From: a virus
Virus record (IMG/VR): IMGVR_UViG_3300042542_002916
Location: 1-64,000 of that record
DNA: 64,000 nt
Direction: 5' to 3' (one strand)
The position numbers and the translations under genes are program-made. Of the stretch, positions 7,883 through 17,571 are shown in pieces (the stretch's first letter is position 1; each line of letters begins with the position of its first letter). The notes below the pieces were generated by a model. The model was not told the origin of the DNA. It was given only the letters and a program-made list of their open reading frames with translations, and made no database searches.

Positions 7883-10800
7883 ATGGCTATTGTAGGTGAT
7901 GCTTATATTGTCGTTCGCGCTCTCACCAACCGTATTGATAATGATATTAGAAATGGTTTTAGGGGAACGGACAAAATTGGTGAAGATGAAGGAAAAAAGA
8001 TTGGTGATTCTTTTAGTAGAGGTTTAAGCTCTTCTGGAGGAAAATCAAGTCTATTTAGTTCCAAATTTCTTAATGAAGCAGAGCAAGCAAGACAAGGATT
8101 TAACAAGCTAATTCAGACTGGTTACTTCTTAGGACCAGCTTTAGCAGGTGTTGCTGGTGCAGTTGGTGCACTAGGTGCATCTCTTGTCACTCTTACATCT
8201 GTATTAGGAGCAGCTGCCCCCTCAGCAATTGTTCTTGTTGGAGCACTAACTGCTTTAGCTCAAGCTGCAATTGTAGCTAAAATAGCTTTTGCTGGCGTTG
8301 GCAAAGCTATCGGAGCTGGTCTAAAAGCTTCAAAAGGTTCTGCAAAAGATACAGATGCACTAGCAGATGCAATCCGACGTACTGAAGATGCTCAACGGAG
8401 ACTGTTTAGGCTTCAAAACGAAGGTAGACCAGAGCTTTTAATTAGACTTACCGAACAACAAAAAGATGCAGAAGACTCTCTTGCTAATTCAAAAATTTCA
8501 GCTACAAGAGCTGAGCGAACATATAAAGAGTCTCAAGAAAAAACTAAAAAGGCTCTTGAAAACCTTAACAAAGCTCGTGAAGAGGCAAAAGAAAAACTAC
8601 AACAACTTCGCTTTGAAGTTGAGGGCGGTGCTATTTCTGAGAAGAAAGCACGCCTTGAGTTTGAAAAAGCTCGTGACTCACTGCAGCGCGTTCAAGACCT
8701 TCCACCAAACTCTCGCGCTCGTCAAGAGGCAGAGCTTGCATTTGCTGAAGCTGACCTCAATCTTCGTAAGGCAATTGATAAAAACAAAGATCTTAAATCA
8801 GAAGAGAAAAAAGCTACTGCTGCTGGTATTGAAGGTGCTCAAGCAGTTAAAGATGCAGTGCTTTCACGGCGTGATGCAATTAACGCCGAGGCTGACGCAT
8901 TAATTAATAGCAAACAGGCTAAAAAAGGTGTACTTGATGCAGAAAAAGCTCTTCAAGAAGCAACAGCAGAAGCTGGCAAAAATCCAGACGTCCAAAGCAA
9001 AGCACTACGAGATTTTGACAGACAGATAGCTGACGCAAAGCGTGCTGTAGAAGATGCAAAGAGAGATGAAGCAAAGGCTCGAAAGGGTTCAGGATCTGAT
9101 GCTTATGCAGATGCCCTAAATGATTTATCACCTGAGGCTAGAAGTTTTGTTGAATATATTGTTAGTCTTAAAGATGCATTCAAAGGGTTAAAAGCTGCTG
9201 CTGGTCAAGAATTATTTCCTAAGCTAGAAACAGCCATAAAAAATCTTCTTACAGAAGGCAACCTAAAAGTATTTAGAGACCTTCTCAGAGGAACTGGGTC
9301 TGCTTTAGGTGATGTTGCAATTGAAATATCAAAAACAATTACTGAAACTAAAAACTTTGGCGCTCTTCAACGTGTTTGGAAAACTAACGACAGGCTTATT
9401 GGCAAGTTAGGAAAAGTAACTGGAAATCTTTATGAAGGGTTTATAAATCTTTTAGATGCTGCAGGACCGCTCATTGACCGCTTTGGTGATTGGCTTGTAA
9501 AAATCACGGATACATGGTCAATGACCATGAAAGCCAAAAACGAGACTGGCAAGCTTACAGAGAACTTTAATAAAGCAGGAGATGTAGCTGCTCGTATTGG
9601 TGGAATTTTAAAGACTTACTTCAAGGGTTTCCAACAAATTGGAAAAGCTGTAATGGAAGGTGGCGCTGGAGAGCGTCTGCTTAAGTACTTTGAAGATGCT
9701 AGCAAGCGCTTTGAAGATTTAATGACCTCGATGAATGCTGATGGTTCTCTCGGTGAATACTTCGATAAAGCTACAGAAAACGGTCTCAAGGTATTAGACC
9801 TTCTTGTAAACATTGTTGCAGAGCTCTTAAAACTTGGTGATGATGAGGGTGTTGGTCTTTTTACTGATTCACTCAGCAGAGCAGTAGATACATTTGGAGA
9901 AATTGGAGGAGTCCTAACTGGTGCTGCTCCATCATTAGGACTCTTTGTTGAAGAATTTGCCCTTCTTATTAAGAACCTTACAGAGAGTGGTTCTATAGAC
10001 ACATTCTTTAAAATCCTAACCGAGGCTTTAGAAGTTTTAAATAAGATATTTGGAAACGAACAAGTTCAAGCAGTTATTAAATTTGTTGCTCCAATTTTTG
10101 CTATAACACGAGCTTTTGGCCTTATGTTTAAAGTTAGCAAGTTTGTTACTTTAGGCATAGCTGGAAACTTTATGGCACCGTTTAGAGCAGTCGGTAAGTT
10201 TAGAAAAGCTCTAGCCCCAGGTGGTGCTTTTGATGGACTTCGCCTCAAGGCTATGTATGCCACGGATGCTATTAAATCTGGATTTGGAAAAGTAAGTAAA
10301 GCTGCAGGTACAGCAAAAACTGCTATTGGTAATGCACTAACAACAGCTGGACAAGGAATTAAAGCTGGCGCAACAAAAGGTTTTGACGCTCTTAAATCAG
10401 GATTCTCAACTTTAGGAACTGCTGCAAAGAACGCTGCTATAGCAGTTGGAAATGCCTTAAAGAGGATAGTAATTGCTGTAGGACGCGCTTTGATGGCTAT
10501 CGGTCGTGCTTTGATGGCTAACCCATGGATTCTTATTATTATTGCAATCGTCGCGCTCGTTATTATCATTGTTAAAAACTGGGACAAGATTAAAGAAGTT
10601 GTTGGAGCAGCTGTTGAATGGATTGGTCAGAAAGTAGGAGCAGCTTGGGATTGGATTAAAGAGAAAACCTCTGGAGTTCTCAGTGCAGTTGTCACCTTCT
10701 TTACTGAGCTTCCAGGAAAACTATTAACTGCTATTCAAGGTTTAGCTACTACGGTTCTAGGGTTTATTGCTAAATATCACCCACTTGCCATTATTTGGAG

Positions 10801-11596
10801 ACTTGTATCTGAAAACTGGGAAAGTATTAAAACTTGGTTTACATCTCTTCCAGGGAAGATAAAAGACGCTGTAGTTGGCCTATCCACAACTGTTCTTGAG
10901 TTTATTAATAAGTATCACCCAATTCTTGTGATTTGGAGACTTGTTAACGAAAATTGGGAAAAGATTAAGACTTGGTTTACAGGTCTTCCTGGAAAAATTA
11001 AAGATGCGCTCGTTGGGCTCTCCACGACTGTCTCGGAATTTATCACTAAATATCACCCGATAGCTTTGTTAAAGAAAGCTGTTGAGGCTGCATGGCCTGC
11101 CGTATCTTCTTTTATTACATCAAAGCTTGACTCTATTGTCACCTTTATTAAAGGTCTTCCTTCCAAAATTGCATCTGCTGCAAGTGGAATGTTTAATGGA
11201 TTAAAAGAAGCGTTTAGAGGTGCAATTAACTTCATCATTGACAAATGGAACTCCCTATCATTCACACTTCCAAGCGTTACAGTATTTGGTAAAAAAATTG
11301 GAGGGTTTACACTCTCAACTCCTGACATACCAAGACTTGCTGCAGGTGGAGTTATCCCTGCATCACCAAACGGAACGCTTGCCACAATCGGTGAAGCAGG
11401 TCGTCCAGAGCGTGTAGAACCTCTTGACCCAGATGGTTTGTCAAAGCGTGACAAGGCAATCATCTCTATGCTCTCTGGTAATGGTGCTGGTGGAGCAACT
11501 ATCAATGTCTATCCATCAGCAGGAATGAACGAGCGTGAGCTTGCAAATCTTGTCTCTAAGCAACTTGCTTACCAGTTAAGAAAAGGTGCTGCATAA
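7883..11596 (+). CDS. Tape measure protein
   Basis: 1237 aa, preceded by the full anti-SD complement GAAGGAGGTGA (7866-7876). Order of parts: N-terminal domain (VGDAYIVVRALTNRIDNDIR), then a Gly/Ala hydrophobic region around residues 80-135. A long coiled coil follows (about 145-410: RRTEDAQRRLFRLQNEGR onward), then a helical middle. A strong hydrophobic segment (about 878-900, ANPWILIIIAIVALVIIIV) comes next. Three 46-aa repeats and a C-terminal globular end (GGVIPASPNGTLATIGEAGR) close the protein. At about 1.5 angstrom per residue (established scaling) it implies a tail near 185 nm. It sets tail length and is ejected with DNA. It abuts the distal tail gene with no gap. Confidence 0.95.
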   Translation: MAIVGDAYIVVRALTNRIDNDIRNGFRGTDKIGEDEGKKIGDSFSRGLSSSGGKSSLFSSKFLNEAEQARQGFNKLIQTGYFLGPALAGVAGAVGALGASLVTLTSVLGAAAPSAIVLVGALTALAQAAIVAKIAFAGVGKAIGAGLKASKGSAKDTDALADAIRRTEDAQRRLFRLQNEGRPELLIRLTEQQKDAEDSLANSKISATRAERTYKESQEKTKKALENLNKAREEAKEKLQQLRFEVEGGAISEKKARLEFEKARDSLQRVQDLPPNSRARQEAELAFAEADLNLRKAIDKNKDLKSEEKKATAAGIEGAQAVKDAVLSRRDAINAEADALINSKQAKKGVLDAEKALQEATAEAGKNPDVQSKALRDFDRQIADAKRAVEDAKRDEAKARKGSGSDAYADALNDLSPEARSFVEYIVSLKDAFKGLKAAAGQELFPKLETAIKNLLTEGNLKVFRDLLRGTGSALGDVAIEISKTITETKNFGALQRVWKTNDRLIGKLGKVTGNLYEGFINLLDAAGPLIDRFGDWLVKITDTWSMTMKAKNETGKLTENFNKAGDVAARIGGILKTYFKGFQQIGKAVMEGGAGERLLKYFEDASKRFEDLMTSMNADGSLGEYFDKATENGLKVLDLLVNIVAELLKLGDDEGVGLFTDSLSRAVDTFGEIGGVLTGAAPSLGLFVEEFALLIKNLTESGSIDTFFKILTEALEVLNKIFGNEQVQAVIKFVAPIFAITRAFGLMFKVSKFVTLGIAGNFMAPFRAVGKFRKALAPGGAFDGLRLKAMYATDAIKSGFGKVSKAAGTAKTAIGNALTTAGQGIKAGATKGFDALKSGFSTLGTAAKNAAIAVGNALKRIVIAVGRALMAIGRALMANPWILIIIAIVALVIIIVKNWDKIKEVVGAAVEWIGQKVGAAWDWIKEKTSGVLSAVVTFFTELPGKLLTAIQGLATTVLGFIAKYHPLAIIWRLVSENWESIKTWFTSLPGKIKDAVVGLSTTVLEFINKYHPILVIWRLVNENWEKIKTWFTGLPGKIKDALVGLSTTVSEFITKYHPIALLKKAVEAAWPAVSSFITSKLDSIVTFIKGLPSKIASAASGMFNGLKEAFRGAINFIIDKWNSLSFTLPSVTVFGKKIGGFTLSTPDIPRLAAGGVIPASPNGTLATIGEAGRPERVEPLDPDGLSKRDKAIISMLSGNGAGGATINVYPSAGMNERELANLVSKQLAYQLRKGAA
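10679..11092 (+). repeat. Three tandem 46-residue repeats in the tape measure
   Basis: Three 138-base units start at about 10679, 10817 and 10955. Each encodes WFT.LPGK ... GLSTTV.EFI.KYHP..... followed in the first two by IWRLV.ENW. The third is more diverged at its end (ALLKKAVEAAW). Such length-quantised repeats are a known way for tape measures to change tail length. Confidence 0.85.
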
Positions 11597-13924
11597 ATGG
11601 CTAATCAAGCTCAGGAAAATAATTTTGTAGACCGTGGGTTAATTCCGCTTCCACAGCCACATCTAACTGGCATGAAGCTTCAAGCCAATATTATTCTTGG
11701 CGAGTTTATTTTTAACACCATTGACGAATATGGCGTTACTTGGGTTATAACAAATATTGATGGCTGGTGGCGTCACCCATCCCCTGAAATGCCAGATATT
11801 CCTCGTGGTTTTGGTGACGGTTCTTATGATGTTCAAGGACGCTACAGCGCTAGAAACTTTACCCTTGAAGGTGTATTCCTAACCCCAAATCCTTCTCTTG
11901 TGGAAGCAGCTCGCGACCGTTTAATTGCTGCTACAAACCTTGTATATCGAGGTGTATGGCTAAAGACTGGCAATGACCCAATTCGTGCGTCTTTTGTCCG
12001 TCTTGGTGGAGATGTAAATATTGACACTGTTAACGCAAGAGGACGCACTGAGTTTTCTATCTCTCTTCGTGCTGCAGACCCAATTAAATACTCTTGGAAT
12101 GATACAAACGAAGATGGTTATGACACCGTTGATATTCCAGTTAAAAATTTAACTTTAGGCTATGCAGGCTCTGGAATTGTGACAAACGTTGGAAATTACA
12201 ACGTTCCTTGCTATCTAGAAGTAAGCGGTCCTTTTACTGGTCCAGGTAGAATTTTTAACAGAACAACAGAAGAACTTATTCTTATTACTCAAGGTCTAAA
12301 AGGAAGTATTGTTAGTTCTATTGTCAACAAGCAGTTGATCTTTAATGTGGAAACTCTTGAGGATATAGCAACTCTGACTACCACCACTGCTCATAGGTTT
12401 ACTGTAGGAAGTAGCATCTTTGTCTCTGGTTTAGGTTCTCCTTTTGATGGAGAGCAGATCATAACTTCAATCCCTACAGACACCACATTTACCTATGTTG
12501 CTGGTGCAGCATCAATCAGGTCTGTAACACACAAGGCTCTTGCTTCAAGCGTAGCTACATTAGAGACAACAGCTGCTCATGGTTTTACAACTGGTCAACA
12601 AATCCTAATTAATGGTGTAGATGCATTGTTTGACGGAACATATACGATTACCTCAACACCTACTTCTAGCAAGTTTACTTACGCAAAAACTCGCGTACCG
12701 CCCAGAACAATTACAGCTAAGGTACTTGTCTCAAACATTGCAACTTTAACTACTTCTGACGCTCATCAATTTATTATCGGTGAGCAGGTGACAATCGCTG
12801 ATGTAGATGTCAACTTTAATGGCGTGTACACAATTGTTGCTACACCATCTACAACCGAGTTTAGCTACGCTGCTACTCGTACAAACGCTCGTTTTGTGAA
12901 TAATAAATCTATGGCTGCAGATGTTGTTACATTGACAACCACGGTTCCACATGGCTTTGTGCCTAATGAAACAGTCAACATTTCTAATATTGACTTATCT
13001 CTCAATGGTGGCTACACCATTACAGCAACTCCAACCTCTACAACTTTCTCATACAAGCGTCCTCGCGCAACTCAGAGAAGTATTATAGTAAAAGCTATTT
13101 CCTCTAATACAGCAACTCTCACAACTTCAGAGCCTCATGGTTATGTAGTGGGGGAAAAAGTTGTTGTAGAAAACGTCGGTTCTCCATTTGATGGAACATA
13201 CACAATCACTAGCCTGCCAAGTAACTCAACATTTACTTATGCAAAAACAGCTTCTGATTTAATTGCTACAGCCGTCACAGACGCCACAGTAAGAGCTGGA
13301 AGTCGTAAGATTAAATCTCGTCAGTTGGTTGGTAACTCCGTGACTATCTCAACTATAAACACACACGGTGTAATCCTCGGGGAGCAAGTCACTATTGTAG
13401 GTGTCGGTTCTCCATTTGATGGAACATACACCGTTACATCAGTTCCAACTAATACCAGCTTTACTTACGCAAAAGTAGATACAAACGTTGCTTTAGCAAA
13501 TGTCGATACTGATGGTGTTGTAGAAATGCCAGGAACTATTACATCAACTGGTGTAACACCAGACGGTCTTGCTTCTGTTGCAGGTTCTCTTGTGTTTCAG
13601 GCAGCTACTGGAACAGCAAGCGTTTCTGACACAATTGCAAGAATTGTAGCTTCTGGAAAAGCAATCAAAACTAACAACGTAACCTTCACCCCAGGTATTA
13701 GTGGAGCAACAGCAGTTCTTCAAGCAGACATTCTTGAGATTGATACTCAAAACAGAGAAGTTGCTTTTAATGGTGAACTTGAAGGAGCTAGAGGACGCAT
13801 TGATGTTCTTGCTGACTTTATCAAGCTTGCTCCTGGAGATAATGAGATAGAATTTGAAGACACTGGTGCTCCAGAGGGAACAGCAAGTCTTCGGGTGTAT
13901 TACCGCTCTGGATGGCTTGGATAA
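11597..13924 (+). CDS. Distal tail protein (Dit-like) with six inserted beta repeats
   Basis: 775 aa, starting immediately after the tape measure stop. Residues of about 1-180 look like a Dit N-terminal domain (YGVTWVITNIDGWW ... RNFTLEGVFLTP ... RTEFSISLRAADPIKYSW). The C-terminus from about residue 640 is a Dit-like carbohydrate-binding-type beta domain (ADILEIDTQNREVAFNGE ... RVYYRSGWLG). Between them lie six copies of a 61-70-residue beta module. Dit forms the hub joining the tail tube to the tip; the insertion would project outward as arms. The gene is nearly twice the length expected for a plain Dit. Confidence 0.75.
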   Translation: MANQAQENNFVDRGLIPLPQPHLTGMKLQANIILGEFIFNTIDEYGVTWVITNIDGWWRHPSPEMPDIPRGFGDGSYDVQGRYSARNFTLEGVFLTPNPSLVEAARDRLIAATNLVYRGVWLKTGNDPIRASFVRLGGDVNIDTVNARGRTEFSISLRAADPIKYSWNDTNEDGYDTVDIPVKNLTLGYAGSGIVTNVGNYNVPCYLEVSGPFTGPGRIFNRTTEELILITQGLKGSIVSSIVNKQLIFNVETLEDIATLTTTTAHRFTVGSSIFVSGLGSPFDGEQIITSIPTDTTFTYVAGAASIRSVTHKALASSVATLETTAAHGFTTGQQILINGVDALFDGTYTITSTPTSSKFTYAKTRVPPRTITAKVLVSNIATLTTSDAHQFIIGEQVTIADVDVNFNGVYTIVATPSTTEFSYAATRTNARFVNNKSMAADVVTLTTTVPHGFVPNETVNISNIDLSLNGGYTITATPTSTTFSYKRPRATQRSIIVKAISSNTATLTTSEPHGYVVGEKVVVENVGSPFDGTYTITSLPSNSTFTYAKTASDLIATAVTDATVRAGSRKIKSRQLVGNSVTISTINTHGVILGEQVTIVGVGSPFDGTYTVTSVPTNTSFTYAKVDTNVALANVDTDGVVEMPGTITSTGVTPDGLASVAGSLVFQAATGTASVSDTIARIVASGKAIKTNNVTFTPGISGATAVLQADILEIDTQNREVAFNGELEGARGRIDVLADFIKLAPGDNEIEFEDTGAPEGTASLRVYYRSGWLG
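12335..13525 (+). repeat. Six tandem ~61-70 aa beta modules inside the distal tail protein
   Basis: Consensus by eye: A-T-L-T-T-x-x-x-H-G-F-x-x-G-x-x-V-x-I-x-x-V-x-x-x-F-(D/N)-G-x-Y-T-I-T-x-x-P-(T/S)-x-T-x-F-x-Y-A. Units begin near 12345, 12530, 12715, 12900, 13080 and 13310. The nucleotide copies are diverged, so the array is old rather than a recent duplication. Confidence 0.85.
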
Positions 13925-13951
13925 TGAAACGACATAGACAGGACGAAAAAC

Positions 13952-15967
13952 ATGGCTCTTCAGACATCTGTTGAATATAGATATTTTCTAACAGACCTCC
14001 TTACTAACTCTGTTATCTCTGAAATACCCTTTAAAGGGGTTTCTTATCAACGTGTGAATCGTCGTGCTGGAGAGTTTTCTGGGGACATACCTTTCATTGA
14101 GGCAACAAAAGGTTTAGATATTTACGAAGCAACAATGCCGGGAAGAACTGGCTTGTATGTAATGCGTAATCAAGTCTGTGTGTGGGGTGGGATTATTTGG
14201 TCACGTTCTTATAGCGTAGAAAGCAAAACTCTCTCTGTAAGCGCTTCAGAATTTACAAGCTATTTTTACCACCGAAATCTATGGCAAACTCTTCAATACG
14301 GTTCCGAGTTTGTTGGTATCTCTTCTTTTGCCGTATCTAGTGGAACAGGAACTATTACAACAGAAGTAACCCATGGGTTTGTTGTTGGTCAAAAAGTAAA
14401 AATTACTTTCACCAGTCCGCTTGTTGATGGTGTCCACACAGTTACGGCTGTTCCTGCAACAAACCAATATCAATTTACAACAACTTCTGCAAACGGTTCT
14501 GGACCAAGTACAAGTGGAGCTTGTAGAAGCTTGGTTGACACATACGATTTTGCACGAGATTTGGTTTATAGAGTTGCAACTGATTTAGGTGGAATTAACT
14601 TTGCCAATGAAGTTATTAAGCCAGCTAAAGAGCTACAAGGCTCTGTTATCTCTAAGCGTCGCTCGGCTGGTCTTGTAACTCTACGAACATCTTCACCGCA
14701 TGAGGCAATACCTGGTCAAGAGATTGAGGTTGTAGAAGTAGGCTCTGGTTTAGATGGTCTTCATGTTATTACAGAAGTCCCAAATTCTTCAACAATTGTT
14801 TATAGCTTAAGTGGTGCAGATTTGTCGGAGACTGCCATATCTGGTATCCGTTCTCTAAACGTAATTAGAAAAAAACTTGTAGACAATCTTGCAACTATTA
14901 CCTTAGATAGACCTCATGGAGCAGCGGTAGGGCAAACTGTAATTTTGGAAGGTATAGATGCTTTCTATACAAAAAAACTAGATTCAACATTTAACGGTCG
15001 ATTTACTATTACAGGTATTCCATCAGCTACAGAATTTACTTTTATCTCTGGAGGAATTTTAAATGTAATAGACCCTGCTACTGGCAATGGACTTGTTGTA
15101 GCTGGCGGTATTGCAACCTTTGGTTCAAAATTTATTTATGGAGACTTTGGAAGTTTTACATCTAACTCTGATATTGGAATTCTCTTTGAGAGTCTTGCAA
15201 AAAGTGGTGAATATCAAGATACCCAAATCTTTCGTGGTTTTGAGCAAAGAAGTGTTGGTGAAGTTCTAGAGACATATTCAAACATTGTTAAAGGTGGTTT
15301 TGAGTATCGAATCGACTGTGACTATGACTTTGATACTGCACAGTTCACAAGGACTTTTAGAATTCTACCAATTGAGAGGTCCCAGTCTCCTTTAGGTTTT
15401 GTGTACACAGCTGAGGAGCTAGGCGCAGATCAGATTGTTTTTGAGTATCCAGGCAATATCTCCACCTTTACCGTCGAAGAAAGCTCGGAAGATTCTGCAA
15501 CAAGATTTTTTGTTGTTGGAAATATAGAAGACTTATCAGACGCTGCAAGTCAGCCATATGCGGGTGCTTCAGCTAAAGACCTTCTTGATAATAAAACTGG
15601 AAGAAGTTGGCCTATTCTTGACCAAGTAGAGACTCTTGATAAAGTCCAAGATGAGCTAACTCTATATAACTACGCAGAAGATTATTTATACGAGTCAAGA
15701 CCTCCTATTGGTAAATACAGCATTACCGTAAATGGTTCTCTTGCTCCAATTATTGGTTCCTATTTCCCGGGGGATTGGTGCTCTGTCATCATTGATGATG
15801 AATATGTTCGTCAGCGTTTAGCAAATGACCAAGAGCCTAGAGATGACCTGTTGATTAGGAAAATTAACTCGTATACGGTTAATGTCCCAGACAGTCCTAC
15901 ATTTCCAGAATCAGTACAATTAGAACTAATTACAGACTGGAAAGTCGATAAAAGAGTGGATGCATAA
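13952..15967 (+). CDS. Tail tip / baseplate protein (Tal- or gp37-like)
   Basis: 671 aa; AGGACG SD. The N-terminal region (VEYRYFLTDLLTNSVISEIP ... RRAGEFSGDIPF ... NQVCVWGGIIWSRSYSVESK) and the C-terminal region (EYRIDCDYDFDTAQFTRTF ... GSYFPGDWCSVIIDDEYV) resemble siphovirus tail-hub proteins of the gp37 (ReqiPepy6)/Tal type. Residues of about 105-180, 225-290 and 305-375 are three more copies of the mobile beta module seen in the tail tube and Dit genes. The order tape measure - Dit - this gene - fibre is canonical for a siphovirus tip. Confidence 0.68.
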   Translation: MALQTSVEYRYFLTDLLTNSVISEIPFKGVSYQRVNRRAGEFSGDIPFIEATKGLDIYEATMPGRTGLYVMRNQVCVWGGIIWSRSYSVESKTLSVSASEFTSYFYHRNLWQTLQYGSEFVGISSFAVSSGTGTITTEVTHGFVVGQKVKITFTSPLVDGVHTVTAVPATNQYQFTTTSANGSGPSTSGACRSLVDTYDFARDLVYRVATDLGGINFANEVIKPAKELQGSVISKRRSAGLVTLRTSSPHEAIPGQEIEVVEVGSGLDGLHVITEVPNSSTIVYSLSGADLSETAISGIRSLNVIRKKLVDNLATITLDRPHGAAVGQTVILEGIDAFYTKKLDSTFNGRFTITGIPSATEFTFISGGILNVIDPATGNGLVVAGGIATFGSKFIYGDFGSFTSNSDIGILFESLAKSGEYQDTQIFRGFEQRSVGEVLETYSNIVKGGFEYRIDCDYDFDTAQFTRTFRILPIERSQSPLGFVYTAEELGADQIVFEYPGNISTFTVEESSEDSATRFFVVGNIEDLSDAASQPYAGASAKDLLDNKTGRSWPILDQVETLDKVQDELTLYNYAEDYLYESRPPIGKYSITVNGSLAPIIGSYFPGDWCSVIIDDEYVRQRLANDQEPRDDLLIRKINSYTVNVPDSPTFPESVQLELITDWKVDKRVDA

Positions 15968-15969
15968 AA

Positions 15970-17571
15970 ATGGCAACTAGAAGAAGTGCAAGAAGTTCCT
16001 CTATTACTGGGTCTATTAGCGATGTTATGCGTCGTATTAAATATCTAGAATCCCGACCTGCTCCGTCAAAGCTTGCTAACCAAGTTGTGCGACGAGACAA
16101 CATTCAACCACGAGCTATAGCAACTGACCAAATTGCTCTTCAAGCTATTACAAACAGTCAAATGGCTGCAGACGCAATTGCTCAAGCGCAGTTGCAGGCT
16201 AACTCTGTTGGTAATGATGAGCTGGCTGACAACTCTGTTAACAGTGCTGAGATTGTAGATAATGCTGTTGGCAGTTCTGAAATTGCATCTGGTGCTGTTA
16301 AAGCAGATGAGATTGATGTAGATGCGGTTGGAAGCTCAGAAATTGGAACTAATGCTGTAGATAGCTCAGAGATAAATGCTAACGCTGTCGGTAATGATGA
16401 ATTGGGTACAGACTCGGTTCGCTCAGATGAGATTTTTGCTGATTCTGTTGGTAACTCAGAAATTGGATCTAACGCCGTAGATAGTGCTGAAATTACTACT
16501 AATGCCGTGGGTGCCGATGAAATCGCTACTAACGGTGTTGGTGCTGATGAAATTGCCTTAGATGGTGTTGGCAGTTCAGAGATTTCGACTAATGCTGTAG
16601 ATAGTGCAGAGATTAATGCTAATGCTGTTACTGCTGATGAAATCGCTACTAACGGTGTTGGCACTGATGAGATTGCTCTAGACGGTGTTGGAAGCTCTGA
16701 GATTGCAACAAACGCTGTAGATACTGCTGAGATTGCAACAAACGGTGTTGGTGCTGATGAAATTGCAACAAATGCTGTTGGTGTTGATGAAATTGGTTTA
16801 GATGCTGTAGGTAACAATGAGCTTGGTAACCTTGCTGTAGATACAGCAAACATTGTAGATTCGGCTGTTACTGCTAGCAAAATAGCTACAGGTTCTATTA
16901 ATGGATCTTTAATCACTCCAACTCACATTGCAACTAACTCTGTAGGTCAAGCAACCATTGGCCCAAACGCAGTTGGTTCTGGTGAAATTATTAACGGTGC
17001 AGTTGGTTCTGATGAAATTGCTGCAGGAGCAGTAACTTCAGGTAAAATCGGGGCTAATGCCGTAACTTACGATAAGCTTGGATCAAGCACCATCGGACCC
17101 GGAGCAAATCAAGTTGCTCGCGGAAGTCATACGCATAGTGATTTTTCTAGTAGCACGCACAATCACAACGTAACAATTCCATCTGGTGGAGCACACAGCC
17201 ACATTGGAGTTTCTGGAGCTCACGCTCACTCAGGATCAACAGGCGGACCTTCATCTCGAAGATTTAAAACTGAAATCTCTGACTACATGCCAGAAGATTT
17301 GCAAAAAATTCTTCAGTTAAATTTAGTTAAATATAAATACCACAAAAGATGGACGCCACTTAATAGAGGTCGTGAGTGGAGCTACGGCTATATCGCGGAA
17401 GACGTAGAAGATTTAGGCGTTCAAGAAATTATTGAGTATGATGATAAAAAACGACCTTCCGCAATTAATTACGGTCTTTTATCGACATTTGTCTTAGAGA
17501 TTGTAAAGGTTCAGCAAAATGAGATAGACTTACTCAAGCAGCAACTAGCAAAGTTGATGGAGACAAAATGA
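15970..17571 (+). CDS. Tail fibre with decapeptide beta-helix repeat and C-terminal S74 intramolecular chaperone
   Basis: 533 aa. A short N-terminal coiled part (DVMRRIKYLESRPAPSK) is followed by about 29 ten-residue repeats (residues ~78-372). A His-rich stretch comes next (SHTHSD..STHNHN...HSH...HAHSG, about 378-422), typical of metal-binding knots in phage fibres. From Ser428/429 (PSSRRFKTEISDYMPEDL) to the end is a peptidase_S74-type domain ending in a coiled coil (EIVKVQQNEIDLLKQQL). S74 domains trimerise the fibre and then cleave themselves off at the Ser before the R-x-(L/F)-K motif (family knowledge). The next gene starts in its stop (ATGA). Confidence 0.85.
   Translation: MATRRSARSSSITGSISDVMRRIKYLESRPAPSKLANQVVRRDNIQPRAIATDQIALQAITNSQMAADAIAQAQLQANSVGNDELADNSVNSAEIVDNAVGSSEIASGAVKADEIDVDAVGSSEIGTNAVDSSEINANAVGNDELGTDSVRSDEIFADSVGNSEIGSNAVDSAEITTNAVGADEIATNGVGADEIALDGVGSSEISTNAVDSAEINANAVTADEIATNGVGTDEIALDGVGSSEIATNAVDTAEIATNGVGADEIATNAVGVDEIGLDAVGNNELGNLAVDTANIVDSAVTASKIATGSINGSLITPTHIATNSVGQATIGPNAVGSGEIINGAVGSDEIAAGAVTSGKIGANAVTYDKLGSSTIGPGANQVARGSHTHSDFSSSTHNHNVTIPSGGAHSHIGVSGAHAHSGSTGGPSSRRFKTEISDYMPEDLQKILQLNLVKYKYHKRWTPLNRGREWSYGYIAEDVEDLGVQEIIEYDDKKRPSAINYGLLSTFVLEIVKVQQNEIDLLKQQLAKLMETK
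16201..17085 (+). repeat. 30-bp (10-aa) tandem repeat array in the fibre gene
   Basis: About 29 units of (N/D/G)-(A/S/G)-V-x-x-x-E-(I/L)-x-x, e.g. NAVGSSEIAT and NGVGADEIAL. The 10-residue period and alternating hydrophobic positions suggest a regular beta-helix-like shaft. Several units are near-identical in DNA (e.g. around 16501-16760), so copy number could change by slippage. Confidence 0.9.

Noticed and set aside
16182-16916. 244-codon open frame on the - strand
   Set aside because: Antisense shadow of the decapeptide fibre repeat; the repeat DNA lacks stops in this frame by composition only.
16201-17085. Regular ~30-bp repeats resembling a CRISPR array
   Set aside because: The period is exactly ten codons of a continuous ORF and there are no unrelated spacers between repeats.
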